64,000 nucleotides of DNA from Epichloe hybrida (lineage: Eukaryota; Ascomycota; Sordariomycetes; Hypocreales; Clavicipitaceae): the NCBI GenBank assembly GCA_019022495.1, contig JAFEKR010000001.1, positions 2,852,001 to 2,916,000 on the forward strand, in the 5' to 3' direction. Each line of letters begins with the position of its first letter. The first letter of the stretch is position 1. The notes beneath the pieces were generated by a model. That model did no database searches. It was not told the origin of the DNA and saw only the letters and a list, made by a program, of their open reading frames with translations. The translations under genes were made by a program, and so were the position numbers. Below, piece by piece: positions 11,746 to 22,148 of this stretch.

Positions 11746-12383
11746 CGGGCCGCATGCTAACGAACGCAGTGATACGGAAAAGCAAGAAACACCCCATGGT
11801 TCGGTGACTCAAACCCATGGCCAGGTGTACAAGGAGCTCTCCCCTGTACAGCGGAGCGATGATGAAGCGCCCGTCATAAAGGGTCTCGTCCCATTAGGGC
11901 TCGGACTTGATTCCTCCACCTGTCATCGGACACGCTGATGCCAATCGCGCACGCGCTTCACCCATACCTCATCGAACGCAAATTTCTGCCAGGCCATTGT
12001 CAATGAACCGAAAAAGGTGTGCGCGGGTACAGAAGCGTTCAGCGGAGCACGAGAATTACGCGACCCCGCGTGGTGCATCGCGAGAAATACGCGCATCGTC
12101 GTTTCACGAATCCGACGAAACCCTAACGCATGTCGTGCAATGAAGGTTGTGCAACAGAATTTTCAGAGATTGGTAGCAAGCCAGCGGCATGACCATAGTA
12201 TCATGGATCGACAATTGTTCATGCTTCGAGCCTGGCAGGCGGCAGGGCAGGCAGGCCTCTGCTCTGTCTAGCCTTGGGCACGACCAAGACTTCGACTTGT
12301 CTATCAAGAGCATCGAGGTCAAGACGCTGATCAGGTGCTGGAAAGTGCGCTCCTTTCCCATTTATCAAGGACACTAGTTCGTA

Positions 12384-12470
12384 TTGATTTTTTTTTGGGC
12401 TTATTAGTTGTGGCTCATTTTTGAGAAGAAATTTGGTCACAGCTAATTAGCCCAAAAAAATATAAAATCA
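12384..12470. repeat. AT-rich inverted repeat, MITE-like
   Basis: Left arm 12384-12413 and right arm 12436-12470 pair imperfectly. The shared core on the left is TTTGGGCTTATTAGTTGTG and on the right AGCTAATTAGCCCAAA. It sits about 270 bp beyond the 3' end of the anoctamin gene. It could be a small foldback element or a terminator-like structure. Confidence 0.6.
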
Positions 12471-12735
12471 GTAGAATCAATATGAATCGTTACGAATGCT
12501 TCTCTGCAGGTGCTTCTCGGGGATGAAACAGCAGCACTAATGAATGAGAAGAGCTTAGGATTAGTCTTAGATCAACACCGACTCCCGCGACTCATGCAAT
12601 GCATCTTCTAAAGCTATGCTATGCCTTGTCAATCTGCAAACTGGGTCTGATACAGCTGCGAAACATGTCGAATCAACTACAGCTGCTTGGAAGTGAATTG
12701 TTTGTACATTTTATCCTGAATCCTCTACTTGCTGT

Positions 12736-15189
12736 CTAATCCTTCTTCTCGCCGCTCTGCATCTTCTTCCACTGCCTCGCCAAGTTGATCAAGGCCAGGC
12801 CCGCCGCGGCGCTGCTTCCATCCTCCACCTGCTTCGTCCAGAAGCTATCCGAGCCCGAAATGAGTACCGACTTGCGACGCTCTCTTTCCGCGCGTGACAG
12901 ATTCACGCCAGCCTGCTTGTTATGCTCAATCTGCTCCAAATACTGTAGTCGGCGTGCATATCTCTCGCTGCGCTCTTTCCGAACCTGCTCAGATCCGTAT
13001 CGCTCAAAGATGCACTTTGCCAATGATTGAAGGACCAACAGCGCGTGTTCGCTGATAAATATAGTCATGGGGAGGGTAGTCCAACTGCCGCCCCCAATAC
13101 TATTTGCGCCAAAGAGGTGGACTATGGCGGCCGTGGTGATGCTCCCGAGTAGCGTGAGTGTTTCGAGCGCGGCGACCCACGGTCCGATGCCGTCGGATCG
13201 GGTAGGCGCAGGTCTTTGATGCTCGATGCAGATCCTGGCAAAGTCGGAGCGGAGCTCTATCCAGTTATTGACGAGAAACCCCATGGATATCAAGGGCCAG
13301 ACGGGCGAGAACAAGGCGAGATAGCCGAACTGAAGCACAATCTCGGCGATGTCGTCTTGAACGTTGTACCTGGACCGTGTCGATTGGTTGCGGACTTTCT
13401 TTAGGAAATCCGCCTCCATTGGGTCGTCGGAGGTGAGCATGAGAAGCATGGCATCTTTTGTGTAGGCTCGGCGATAGTCGCGATACCACTCGTTTAGCTT
13501 GTACTTGATCAGGGGAAGGATGTTCTCTTCAAAGAAGTCCGAAAGTTGTCCTGTTACCGTGAGAGCAATGACCTCGTTGCGCAGCCGGTCTGAATCAGGC
13601 CGGAAGGGCCTCAGGGCGAGATTGCTCGTGAAATTGGGAAAGAGGCGTCCCAGAAGTTGCTTCACGTGAGGGATAATGTCATCTCCAAATGGAACGTAGA
13701 CAAATGCCGTTAATAGGATCGGGAGATAGTTGGTGATGATGCTGAGCACAAAGAGTTTTTGTGTCAAAGACATTTCATGGTGGTCCGCTGTCCGGTGGTT
13801 TTCGTACTCGGTCAAGGCGGCAGCAATACCTTCCAGAGCAGAGGAGATTTGGGGGATGGCGACGGCTAGCAGTACTGTTGGCACATATTCCTGGATATCG
13901 GTCAGTTTGGTCAAGATTTTAGAATAGGTTTGATCAAGGGTCGTCGCATGCTTACCAAGACAAATTTGTGAGGACCTTCATACGTCTCGCAGATTAAGAC
14001 CTCAACCACGAAAACCGAGCAAATGATTAGACCCAGTGCAAGGGCAGACAATAAAATGAAGGGAACCTGAAGTAGCTGCCGTGAGATCTGCTTCCATTTG
14101 GGAAAATAGTGCTTGATGCGACCATTCTCATCTGCAATGATGTATTCGTACTGGAAGCTCGGCCTATTCACTTTGACCTTGTTGACGCCTCTCACTTTCC
14201 AGCGGATACTGAGGTCTACCTCCTTGATCTTCCAGTACTCCAAAAAGACGGTGCACCACACGCTCGTCAGGATGGCGTAAGCTAGAGAGTACTTTGAAAG
14301 AAACTGCCAAGCAATGAGGCCGGTGATGGCAGGGAAGATGATGAACATGAGGTATGTCTGAATAAATGCAAAGTAAAAGGCGACTTTTGCGCCATGAAGG
14401 TCGCGAATCCTGTCAAAGTCGTCGACGGTCAACACGATGCGCCTGCTCAAATGTCGCAAGATGGACTGGTTTTCGGGCTCATTATGAAGAGGAAAGGTGG
14501 ACTTGACATGTTCCCAGTCCCCGACTTGGGGTGTGATGCCAGCACCACCGAGGTCTTTCGGCCAGAGAATCAGATGATACAAGGCAAGCAGGTCTTCTGC
14601 CTCAAAAAGGCCCCTTACGACGGTGTCTTTGTCGCCCCCGGGGTGCGATTGCCTGATGGCGTACAGCCAATCCTTGACTCTGCAATGGCGTCAGCGAAGA
14701 AGCACCTACACCCACTGGATGTTGGCAAACAATCTCGTGTCGACGCAAGCTGGGCCGTACCTTTGCTTGTACACGGCATTGCCCAGCAACTGCTCAGATG
14801 CCTTGACAAAAACCAGGATGGTCTGTTCATAGCCTGGACGGACCTCGGTGTGCAGACCTGCTGCTTCGAGACTATCCAGCAGGTGGTTGAACTCCCTGGT
14901 AGCCACATGATAATCTTGGTCTGGTCAGCTTGCCCTGCCTGATTTCATGCCCGGCGTGTCGTCAGCGTGTCGTATCACACATACCCACGCCAGCAAAGTC
15001 GTATACCACGACGTACTTGTCGTTGTATGTCTGCTGATCTTTGGCCAGCGGCGACCAATTGGGCCCTGTCTCCGTCTGCTTCACAGGGGACGCCGCCTGG
15101 TGAGTCGGAGATGGCGGAGCTAGGCGATTTTCCACGGGCAGGGACAAAGATGGGCGGTGACGATCATCGGCAGCGTCGGGAGCCATCAT
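12736..15189 (-). CDS. Ist2-like anoctamin (TMEM16 family) protein
   Basis: Predicted 747-aa multi-pass membrane protein of the fungal anoctamin/Ist2 group, whose members act at ER-plasma membrane contacts or as lipid scramblases or channels. Four exons: 15189-14985, 14920-14761, 14679-13956, 13890-12736; the sum is in frame and each junction has GT/AG. The N-terminal alpha/beta domain includes YVVVYDFAGVDQDYH and EVRPGYEQTILVFVKA. The linker KDWLYAIRQSHPGG then leads to the helical anoctamin region from about residue 145: RIRDLHGAKVAFYFAF, a basic-aromatic loop ending KHYFPKWK, EYVPTVLLAVAIPQ, TNYLPILLTAFVYVPFGD and FGYLALFSPVWPL. A basic C-terminus follows the last membrane segment, as in Ist2-like proteins. 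Length is normal and no defect is seen. The start is the first of two adjacent ATGs (15189 or 15186). Confidence 0.9.
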
Positions 15190-15779
15190 GATTGCAACAT
15201 CAAGCCGGGTCGGTGGTTATCAGTGGTTGATTGAGGCGGTCAAATCGACCAGTCAACTCGGTCTGGCCGTTTGAAATGGAAGGCACCACCAGGCCAATTC
15301 CAGCGGGTGGCTGGCTCCTGCCGAGTTTTTGAGGTTTGGAGGCCAGAAGAGCAAGCACAGACTCGCTGGTGCCAATCGAGGCCAATAACAAGCAACAAGC
15401 AACAAGCTGTATGTTGAGATATGGGACGACAAAATACATGCATCGGATGACATGACAAATCAACGTCACTCCATCTCCACCCATCTTCCCCATCTCCACT
15501 TGCTGGGCCTGTGCATCATTTCTGCGCTCGGGTTGTGGCCGCGTGACGGAGCGAAGTCCCTGGCAATCATGATGCGTGATTCTCACATACATGTATATGG
15601 GCTTCATAACAGGATCAGCCGAGTACCTAGTGGCTCAATTCAACTCTTTTCATTCTTACATCTCCCTTGAGCGGCATTAAACATGTGCTATACATGTCGT
15701 TCCTCCATCACCCCTACGTCTGGACCAGTCTTCTTCCATCGCACCCATTCATTCATCTTCCTTGCCAAGTGACATGTAT
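15190..15779. other. Gene-free spacer
   Basis: Upstream region of the anoctamin gene. The open frames here lack family features. A short AACAAGC-type tandem near 15385-15410 is the only structure noticed. Confidence 0.4.
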
Positions 15780-16370
15780 CTATTTGTCCACTTTAATGAG
15801 CTCCCACCCAGTTTGCCCGGCTTTCCCCAGTTCAAATCCTCGAGCTTCGCCTGCAGACTTGATCTGCCGAAGCTCGCCATTACATGGGGCTCGATATCGT
15901 CGGAAGCCACGCTTTCGAAGGGCATGACGGATACAATATGGACCAACGTTCCAACCAAGGGCTGAGTCGATTTGCTCAAACGTTAGCAAGCAAGCTGCCT
16001 TGCTGCTTGTGACAAACTCAACAAGTTGATCGACTTGGGCTTCTGTGAGCTTCGAAGAACGACCTGACCGACGTTTCGGACCCCCTGTTGTTAATATTGA
16101 ATATTGAACTTGTTTAGTGGAAAGACCTAAGATCTCGGAAATCTGTCGGTACGAATACCCGAGACGATGAAGCAGCCGGGATTCCTCGCGTTGGATTTCT
16201 GATGAATCTGACCGCCGACCGTATGACTTTTCTTCTGGCATGGATGCTGAAGGTCTTGAAATCGATGGATTTGATGTTTCATGTAGAGGCCGCCGACCGT
16301 ATGACTTTTCTTCTGGCATTGATGCTGAAGGTCTTGAAATCGATGGATTTGATGTTTCATGTAAAGGCAT
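15780..16370 (-). CDS. Transposase-type HTH fragment fused to a beta-rich family tail (hypothetical)
   Basis: A 196-aa open frame starting MPLHETSNPS. Residues 1-53 are two copies of a 26-residue unit (PLHETSNPSISRPSASMPEE, then KSYGRR), encoded by a 78-bp tandem duplication. Residues about 55-160 look like the helix-turn-helix N-terminus of a Tc1/mariner-type transposase (LGYSYRQISEILGLSTKQVQ; then IRHALRKRGFRRY), without any DDE catalytic part. From about residue 163 the protein reads GELRQIKSAGEARGFELGK and then TGWELIKVDK. This aligns with the C-terminal end of the neighbouring beta-rich protein at 16633-17190 (EFRLVTVGES and KWQFIKVVE). The frame is therefore a chimera of a transposase fragment and a paralogue tail. 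Expression is unknown; it may be a remnant rather than a gene. Confidence 0.5.
   Translation of the reverse strand: MPLHETSNPSISRPSASMPEEKSYGRRPLHETSNPSISRPSASMPEEKSYGRRSDSSEIQREESRLLHRLGYSYRQISEILGLSTKQVQYSILTTGGPKRRSGRSSKLTEAQVDQLVEFVTSSKAACLLTFEQIDSALGWNVGPYCIRHALRKRGFRRYRAPCNGELRQIKSAGEARGFELGKAGQTGWELIKVDK
16213..16368. repeat. 78-bp tandem duplication (two copies)
   Basis: 16213-16290 and 16291-16368 are nearly identical with a period of 78 bp. The unit length keeps the reading frame and duplicates 26 residues at the N-terminus of the overlapping minus-strand open frame. Confidence 0.9.
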
Positions 16371-16632
16371 TGAAATCGATGAAATCGATTCTGAGAGGCT
16401 TTTGATGAATGACTTCTGCAGCTGGCGATGATGGCAGCGATAGAAGCCTCTAGAATCTACACAGCTAGCTAGGTGGGTCGGGTACGAGAAGACCCCTGCA
16501 GGTTACATGAAGTCGTTCAGAAACTCCATGCCACATTGATTGGAGGTTCTTGAATAGTACATAAGAGTATCACCTGCAGAGTCATCTACATATGGTGCTT
16601 TCATACCATTCATCTCCCTTGCCCAGTGACAT

Positions 16633-17190
16633 CTACTCTACCACTTTGATGAACTGCCACTTAGTTCCCTCCTCGGTCTCGGTCATTTCTAGTTTCAATA
16701 CACCAGTCGATTCTCCAACCGTGACCAGCCGAAACTCGCTATGATATGGCGCGTAGAGTATGTGGCCTCCATCTGAGGACCGACTGGCATGGAATCGTTC
16801 AAAAACTGCATGATCGATTGCTGTGTTCTGAACAATTGTTACTGCAGGGCATATTTCGATGCCATATCCAAGGTATTTGCCCGTGACTCGGTTTCGGAGG
16901 CCCAACCATCCATCGTTCAGGACACATTCCCAGTGCAAGTGCCACTGAATGCCGAAAGTCTCCGTGCCGTCACATACTTGAAGTTCGGGCTCCCCGTCGA
17001 CTATAGCCAAAGCCATCTCAGTGCTGCGCTCAACAATGATGAACCTTTCGCCATGTCGTGGATCAGCGTCCTTGATCAAATTTGGGCCCCGGGGTACCGT
17101 GGTGGTGACACTCGTACTCGGCGTCTGCACGGAGTCGCCCGTCACTGACGATGCGCCGTCGGTGAGACCTTGGCCAGAGTGCTGCTTCAT
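16633..17190 (-). CDS. Small beta-rich (ricin/fascin-like) protein, hypothetical
   Basis: Single-exon, 185-aa protein starting at an ATG (MKQHSGQG). A TATAAAG-like box lies about 10 bp upstream of the start codon, which is unusually close. A low-complexity Ser/Thr N-terminus (about 1-40) is followed by repeated short beta-like units: RFIIVERSTEMALAIVDGE, WHWEC-like HLHWECVLNDGWLGLRN, TGKYLGYG, GGHILYAPYHSEFRLV and a final KWQFIKVVE. This W-E-C, GWLG, GKYLG and W-F-I-K pattern is shared with the gene at 17792-18393 and with the tail of the frame at 15780-16370, so they form a local family. The pattern resembles beta-trefoil/fascin-like small fungal proteins; the function is not known. There is no signal peptide. 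Confidence 0.65.
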   Translation of the reverse strand: MKQHSGQGLTDGASSVTGDSVQTPSTSVTTTVPRGPNLIKDADPRHGERFIIVERSTEMALAIVDGEPELQVCDGTETFGIQWHLHWECVLNDGWLGLRNRVTGKYLGYGIEICPAVTIVQNTAIDHAVFERFHASRSSDGGHILYAPYHSEFRLVTVGESTGVLKLEMTETEEGTKWQFIKVVE

Positions 17191-17791
17191 GTTCAGTCTT
17201 TATATGTGTCAGCTATTGTCTTGGGGCCCATCGGTGTTTGCACAAGTTCTCAAGCCTCGCTGGCAAAAAAACTCTGATGTTTGGTGACGCGCTGACAACG
17301 GACATACCCACGTTATTGCAAGAAATTTGTTTTGTCTTCTGAAAAAGAAATTCCCGAGAGTGACTGAAGGAGCAAAAGGAATAGCGGGATTCGCTTCGTG
17401 GAATACTGTCGAGCTAGAGACGAACTGAAACGAGTTTGAAAACGGTAGAGAAACGCAAATGTAAGGGAGGGTAAATTTGTTTCCTGCGAAGTGAGGCTAC
17501 GATTTATCTGTGAATCACAGAGGCCAAATAGGTCACCTGCCAAGTGCAACGGTCCGTCAACGGTCCGCCAACAGTCTGTCGACAGTCCGTCCACAGTTCT
17601 GTTCACAAGTCATGGTCAAACAGTCACTTTATTGATCCCCCGAGCTTTCCAGAGTAGAGACATGCACATGCACGTTCTTCGTCCACCGCACCGGTACCAG
17701 AGATATCCTCACAAAAAGCACTTTTCTATCTCCAGGTCTCGATCTAACAGCCCTCTTTCCGTCCTTTTGAAACGCAGACTAGCCTCATGAT
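17191..17791. other. Spacer between the two family genes
   Basis: Upstream region of the 16633-17190 gene and 3' flank of the next. It contains an 11-bp minisatellite (listed). The open frames here are judged spurious. Confidence 0.4.
17549..17602. repeat. Degenerate 11-bp minisatellite
   Basis: About five head-to-tail copies of an 11-bp unit of form ACRGTCCGYCA (ACGGTCCGTCA, ACGGTCCGCCA, ACAGTCTGTCG, ACAGTCCGTCC, then a decayed copy). Confidence 0.7.
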
Positions 17792-18393
17792 TTAGATGTA
17801 CATCATGGCCTTTCTGAATCTCCATTCGCATCCTCCATCCTGCCTGATGACCAACTTTTTTCTGCCCTCAACGGCCACCTCCAGGAGCTTCTGGCCCTGA
17901 ATGACAAGTAATTTGTAAAATCCAGCGCGGGTCGGGAGAATGTGGATATATTCCCAATCTCTGTGGTGCCCGGCGTCGGCGATAAGATCCGAGTTCCTGT
18001 TATAACCAAGATACCGTGCCGTCACGGCGTTCGAAAATCCGAACCAGCCTTCCTTCTTCTCGCAGCGCCAATGACAGGCTTTATTCCCACTCGATTCGTA
18101 CGCCAAGACTAGCTTTCCCTTTTCCACAGTCAGAGACCTGCCATCATCATCAATGATCTCATATGTGCCTCCGCACTCGGGCAAAACGTCGTCGTCGCTC
18201 ACGTTGCTCGGTGCTTCCTCCCCGACACAGACAGTGCTGTCGGGCGTCATTTCCCCGATGATGGACGAAATATCGTCAGCCAACTGCTTTACGTCAATCT
18301 AGCTTCGATCAGTGACTGGTCGTGATAATGGATGAGCTATCGTGCAGGCAAGGGGTTGTGATGACGTGCGTAAACAGAACAACGTACGGCCAT
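17792..18393 (-). CDS. Small beta-rich (ricin/fascin-like) protein, hypothetical
   Basis: A 165-aa protein in two exons. Exon 1 is only six bases (ATGGCC, 18393-18388). It is followed by a 104-nt intron with a GTACGT donor and exon 2 at 18283-17792. Exon 2 has no ATG near its start, which is why the mini-exon is inferred. The N-terminus is acidic (DDISSIIGEMTPDSTVCVGE). The rest has the family pattern: GGTYEIIDDDGRSLTVEKG, NKACHWRCEKKEGWFGFSN, TARYLGYN, a central region ending RDWEYIHILPT, and a final CEWRFRKAMMYI. It is a paralogue of 16633-17190. Its 5' half and upstream region are duplicated at 18518-19039, so only about 125 bp of unique-position promoter remain before the duplicate. Function unknown. 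Confidence 0.6.
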
Positions 18394-19039
18394 TGTGTCT
18401 GGTCTTCGGTGGAAGCAGGCCACATATGTTTTGAAATCTTGGTGAAGATCAAGAAAGTTTCCAGAACTCAGAAATACAAGTAGTCTCGCGAGGTAAGAGA
18501 GAAAGACAACTTGGCCCATAAGATCCGAGTTCCTGTTATAACCAAGATACCGTGCCGTCACGGCGTTCGAAAATCCGAACCAGCCTTCCTTCTTCTCGCA
18601 GCGCCAATGACAGGCTTTATTCCCACTCGATTCGTACGCCAAGACTAGCTGTCAGAGACCTGCCATCATCATCAATGATCTCATATGTGCCTCCGCACTC
18701 GGGCAAAACGTCGTCGTCGCTCACGTTGCTCGGTGCTTCCTCCCCGACACAGACAGTGCTGTCGGGCGTCATTTCCCCGATGATGGACGAAATATCGTCA
18801 GCCAACTGCTTTACGTCAATCTAGCTTCGATCAGTGACTGGTCGTGATAATGGATGAGCTATCGTGCAGGCAAGGGGTTGTGATGACGTGCGTAAACAGA
18901 ACAACGTACGGCCATTGTGTCTGGTCTTCGGTGGAAGCAGGCCACATATGTTTTGAAATCTTGGTGAAGATCAAGAAAGTTTCCAGAACTCAGAAATACA
19001 AGTAGTCTCGCGAGGTAAGAGAGAAAGACAACTTGGCCC
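17982..19039. repeat. Recent 536-bp tandem duplication
   Basis: Unit A (17982-18517, 536 bp) and unit B (18518-19039, 522 bp) are head to tail. By eye they are identical except for a 14-bp deletion in unit B just before GTCAGAGACC (about 18649/18650). Each unit carries the 5' half of the small beta-rich gene plus its upstream region. Confidence 0.9.
18518..18915 (-). pseudogene. Truncated 5' copy of the small beta-rich gene
   Basis: Second copy of the first part of the 17792-18393 gene, created by the tandem duplication. The ATGGCC mini-exon (18915-18910) and its intron are preserved. Exon 2 has a 14-bp deletion that shifts the frame after GRSLT, and the copy ends at the unit boundary (18518), so the C-terminal half is missing. 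It keeps the original upstream sequence (beyond 19040) and might still be transcribed. Confidence 0.85.
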
Positions 19040-19665
19040 ACATAATCAAGTCGGCACAAGGCCTGTGAATCAGGTCGAGAGGCAAACGAGCGTGTTCCCC
19101 GTTTGCCGCGTTGCCATGTATTCACCAAGAGGGTGGCTCCAGAGGGTGCAGCGGAAACGAGACGTCTATAATGGCAGTGTCTGCAAAGACGCTGTTTCCT
19201 GGCCATTACGATCGATGCTTTGTACAAAGTCTGGTCTGTCTGGTCTGTCTGGTCTGGCTCGTGAATGTGCGACCAGGCTGATGCTCGACAGCTGCATGTC
19301 CCATTACACCTACCCTAGAAATTAAGCGGTAGCACATCTCACACCTTGACAACAAATGTACCACCTGCGACCCGTGTCGGGTGTGTCTGTCGGGCGTGTC
19401 GGGCGTGTCAGGTCGTTTTCACATCATCTGCAGAGACATCGCCGCCAAGATTGAATTCATCCCAAATCACATCGTCGCCCTTGCCGTCCCATCCCAAGCG
19501 CCCGATGCAAAGTTCAATTGGCCCTCATCCCGAAAACGCCGGTGCGCTCCCAAGACTGTGAGACGCAAATGCATGAGCTTGTAGCATGGAAGCCGACACG
19601 ACCAGAAAGATTTATATATACAAGTGGCAGTGGCGCGGCGTGGCGCAACCATCGTGACCATCGCC
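19040..19665. other. Gene-free spacer with short G/T repeats
   Basis: Contains tandem TCTGG/TCTGT words near 19229-19258 and GTCGGGCGTGT words near 19376-19412. The 3' part is the downstream flank of Mif2. No gene is supported. Confidence 0.4.
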
Positions 19666-21798
19666 TCAGTCTTCCTCTTGCTGAGCAGCAGGGGCGACTT
19701 CGCAAGCTTGAGCAAAGAATATTCTGGCGGGAACTTCCTGGTCGTTTGTGATGCTGTAATAATTGCCTGCTTCCCAGTCAGTACGCCGCCGTCGTCAAGA
19801 GCCAGCCAGATGGAATAAGACTCTCTCTCACCTCTGGGCACAAACCAGGTCCCACCGGCAGATATCCGGAACTGAACCTCATTAATGGTCACCAGGACTT
19901 TCCCGTAATGAACAAAGAAGACCATGTGCATCTTGCGCGAGTTCTTGGGTCGCTTCTCGGCCTCTGGAGGCAGATCCACCACGCCCGCGCCCATAAAGGG
20001 CATCGTGAGCGTCTTGGCGAAGCGGAACGTGGCGTCGGGAATCTCCTTGACCTTGATTGCATCTGCCGCGATCGCCAGTCGATCCTGCATCACGCGTACC
20101 TCCTCGTCGTCGCCGGGCGGGAAGGCCTCGTGTTTTGGCTCCCACAGAACAATATCTCCCATAATCAGACCTTCGTCCATCTCCCATTCTTCGAGCTCCT
20201 CCTCCTCCTCGGCGGCTTCGTGGATCATCTTCTTTGCCCTTGTCCGCGTCTTGCTTCGAGGAGCCCGGGCTGATGGCGGCGCGTTTGGCGAGATTCGGAC
20301 AACATTCTTGACACGTGGCCCCGACTCGTGGTCAACCGTTGCCTCTCCCCATATGTCCATCCCCCGATTCGAATGTCGCCCTGACTGGCGTTGGCTTGCA
20401 GAAGTGCCATCGTTTCGAAACGACACCAGACCTCTTGATTTCGGCATAGGCGGGCCACGCTGTATCTCCATGAACGTCTCGTCGCCTTCACCCTCATCCT
20501 CATCCTCTTCCTCACCCTCATCTCTCCGTTTTGGTGGCGGGCGCTCCATTTTGCGGGGTCTTCCTCTGCCTCGTTTCACTGCTGGCTTTGCCTCGACCTT
20601 TGGTGCCACATGAACCCTCGGTCTTGGAACGGGTGGTGCTGCGGTCGTTCCTCTTGATGCTGAGGTCCCTGGCCTTGGCGGCGGGGGCATTTCTGTACGC
20701 TGTCTCTTCTCTCGTCTCGGAGATTGGTATTGGTCCTCTTCCGACTCGCCTCCTTCGGGGGCCGTCTCTGACGGACGCTTCTTCTTCGTCCCGGATATCG
20801 ATTGCACAGGTTGTGACTTCCTCAGAGGCGGTAATGGCGGCGACGACTTGACCAGCGACGACGGTGATTTAGCTGGTGATTGTTGCGGTATGCCTCTGGG
20901 CGAATCGTTGACACCCTGGGGAGGCAGACCATAATCCGCTCTGCTCTCGAATCCCGCCCCAGTGAAATTATCGCTCCTCATCGCGTCAAACATGTCCATG
21001 GATTCGTTCACGAGGTCCGACACGGTCGGATCTCTTTGTTCCACCAGCGTTGGATCCCCCGGCAGGTCTCCCCCGTCATCTTGCGAATCTTCTTCGCCCT
21101 GCTCCTGCAGCACCCTATGCAATGACGACGGCCTTGAAGAAACGTCCCTCACATCTCGCCCGTCCACGCTCTTCGATTTCCCCGCCACTTCAGCAAAGTC
21201 CAGTTTCCGAGTGACTGTCACATCGCGGTCATCAGCCAGACCGCTACGAGACGGCGAAGACAGATGATCGAGATGGGGGTTCTTCTTGGCAGGTGATTTG
21301 AGGTGAGTCTTGATGGGGGATCGGCTTTTCGGTATCGGGTACGTTATGCTGCGTCGATTCTGGAGTAATGTTTGCGGTCCGGGTCCATCGCCTGTCACGC
21401 GGATCAGTTTTACCGGCCCCTCATCTCATCATCTAACCATTGCGTTCTGCAGGTCCAGTTGCAAACTTGCCGACACTCACTGGATGCGATTTCCATTTCG
21501 CCGCTGCCCGCGCCATCCGAGCTTTCATGCTCTCCGCCACTCGCGGGCTTTTCTTCGTGCGGAGAGAAGATGGATTCGAGCGGTTGCATGCCATGCTCGT
21601 CTCGTTCGCCTCCATCTTGTAGTACAACACCGGTTTTTCTAAGGGCCAGCGTGTCAGCGCATTCGACTTCTCCGTCACCTTGGCAGCATCGTTTTGAGCG
21701 GTATTCTTCCACCACCAAAGCGGCACATACCGACCACGAACTCCGAGCTGGTGGAATGCTTGCGGCTCAGGCCGCGGACGCTTGACGGTCCGGGCCAT
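19666..21798 (-). CDS. mif2: Centromere protein Mif2/CENP-C
   Basis: Predicted 628-aa kinetochore scaffold that links centromeric nucleosomes to the outer kinetochore. Four exons: 21798-21731, 21638-21481, 21391-19832, 19766-19666; the sum is in frame. The N-terminal Mif2 region is clear: FHQLGVRGRKTGVVLQD, DEHGMQPLESIFSP and RSRSPIKTHLKSPAKKNPHL. The middle (about residues 100-370) is Ser/Pro-rich and charged, with an AT-hook-like KRGRGRPRK. The CENP-C-motif region reads SGRHSNRGMDIWGEATVD and keeps RxSxR and W, but with a short spacer. The C-terminal cupin dimerisation fold has FRFAKTLTMPFMGAGVVDLP, HMVFFVHYGKVLVTINE, GGTWFVPRGNYYSITND and PARIFFAQA. The last intron falls inside the cupin. 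It is divergent with the RNase H2 gene. Confidence 0.93.
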
Positions 21799-22148
21799 GG
21801 CAAACGAAGAAAGATGCAGACTACCACCACCACTGGTCGGGGTACTTTTTTTTTTCTTCGATGCGCCAAAACTGTCGAGGTCGTTTTGTACTCGGTGACG
21901 CGCTTGAACCTTTTTTATTGACGCGCGGTGTCAGCTTTTGGAAAGGTGGAGCCATGGACGTGCCTTTGACTGATCCAATGCTAGTGTGGGGCATTCATGT
22001 GGGGCAGCAGCCCGCCCTTACATACATATGTACATACAAGCGCGTTCTCCCCACGGATTACCGCGTAAAACACAACCAACCCACCAGCAACTCCAGATTT
22101 CAAACAATGACCAAAAGCACAAATCGGTCGCAAACACAAGAAACAACC
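21799..22148. promoter_or_regulatory. Shared divergent promoter of mif2 and the RNase H2A gene
   Basis: The 350 bp between the two start codons must hold both promoters. It contains a T10 run near 21847-21856 and pyrimidine-rich leaders. No specific factor site can be named. Confidence 0.4.

Larger units (their letters stand above)
10691..12735. other. 2-kb gene-free region with repeats
   Basis: I find no open frame with family features on either strand. A TATTTAAG followed by a C/T-rich stretch near 10980-11075 and an ATG at 11078 resembles a promoter, but the frame after it is short and unrecognisable. The segment holds a 163-bp direct repeat and an inverted repeat, listed separately. It may be the remains of a decayed gene or small elements. 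Confidence 0.4.

Noticed and set aside
14394..14942. 182-codon plus-strand open frame
   Set aside because: It lies antisense across three exons and two introns of the anoctamin gene, whose exon model is strongly supported.
17313..17606. 97-codon minus-strand open frame
   Set aside because: It covers the 11-bp minisatellite and has no recognisable family features.
18859..19227. 122-codon minus-strand open frame starting MYKASIVMARK
   Set aside because: It runs through the mini-exon and upstream region of the duplicated gene. The same sequence in unit A is intron and promoter, so it is not a separate gene.
19924..20613. 229-codon open frame antisense to Mif2
   Set aside because: It is a Ser-rich mirror of the acidic, Ser/Pro-rich middle of Mif2. 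There is no start context, splice structure or homology.
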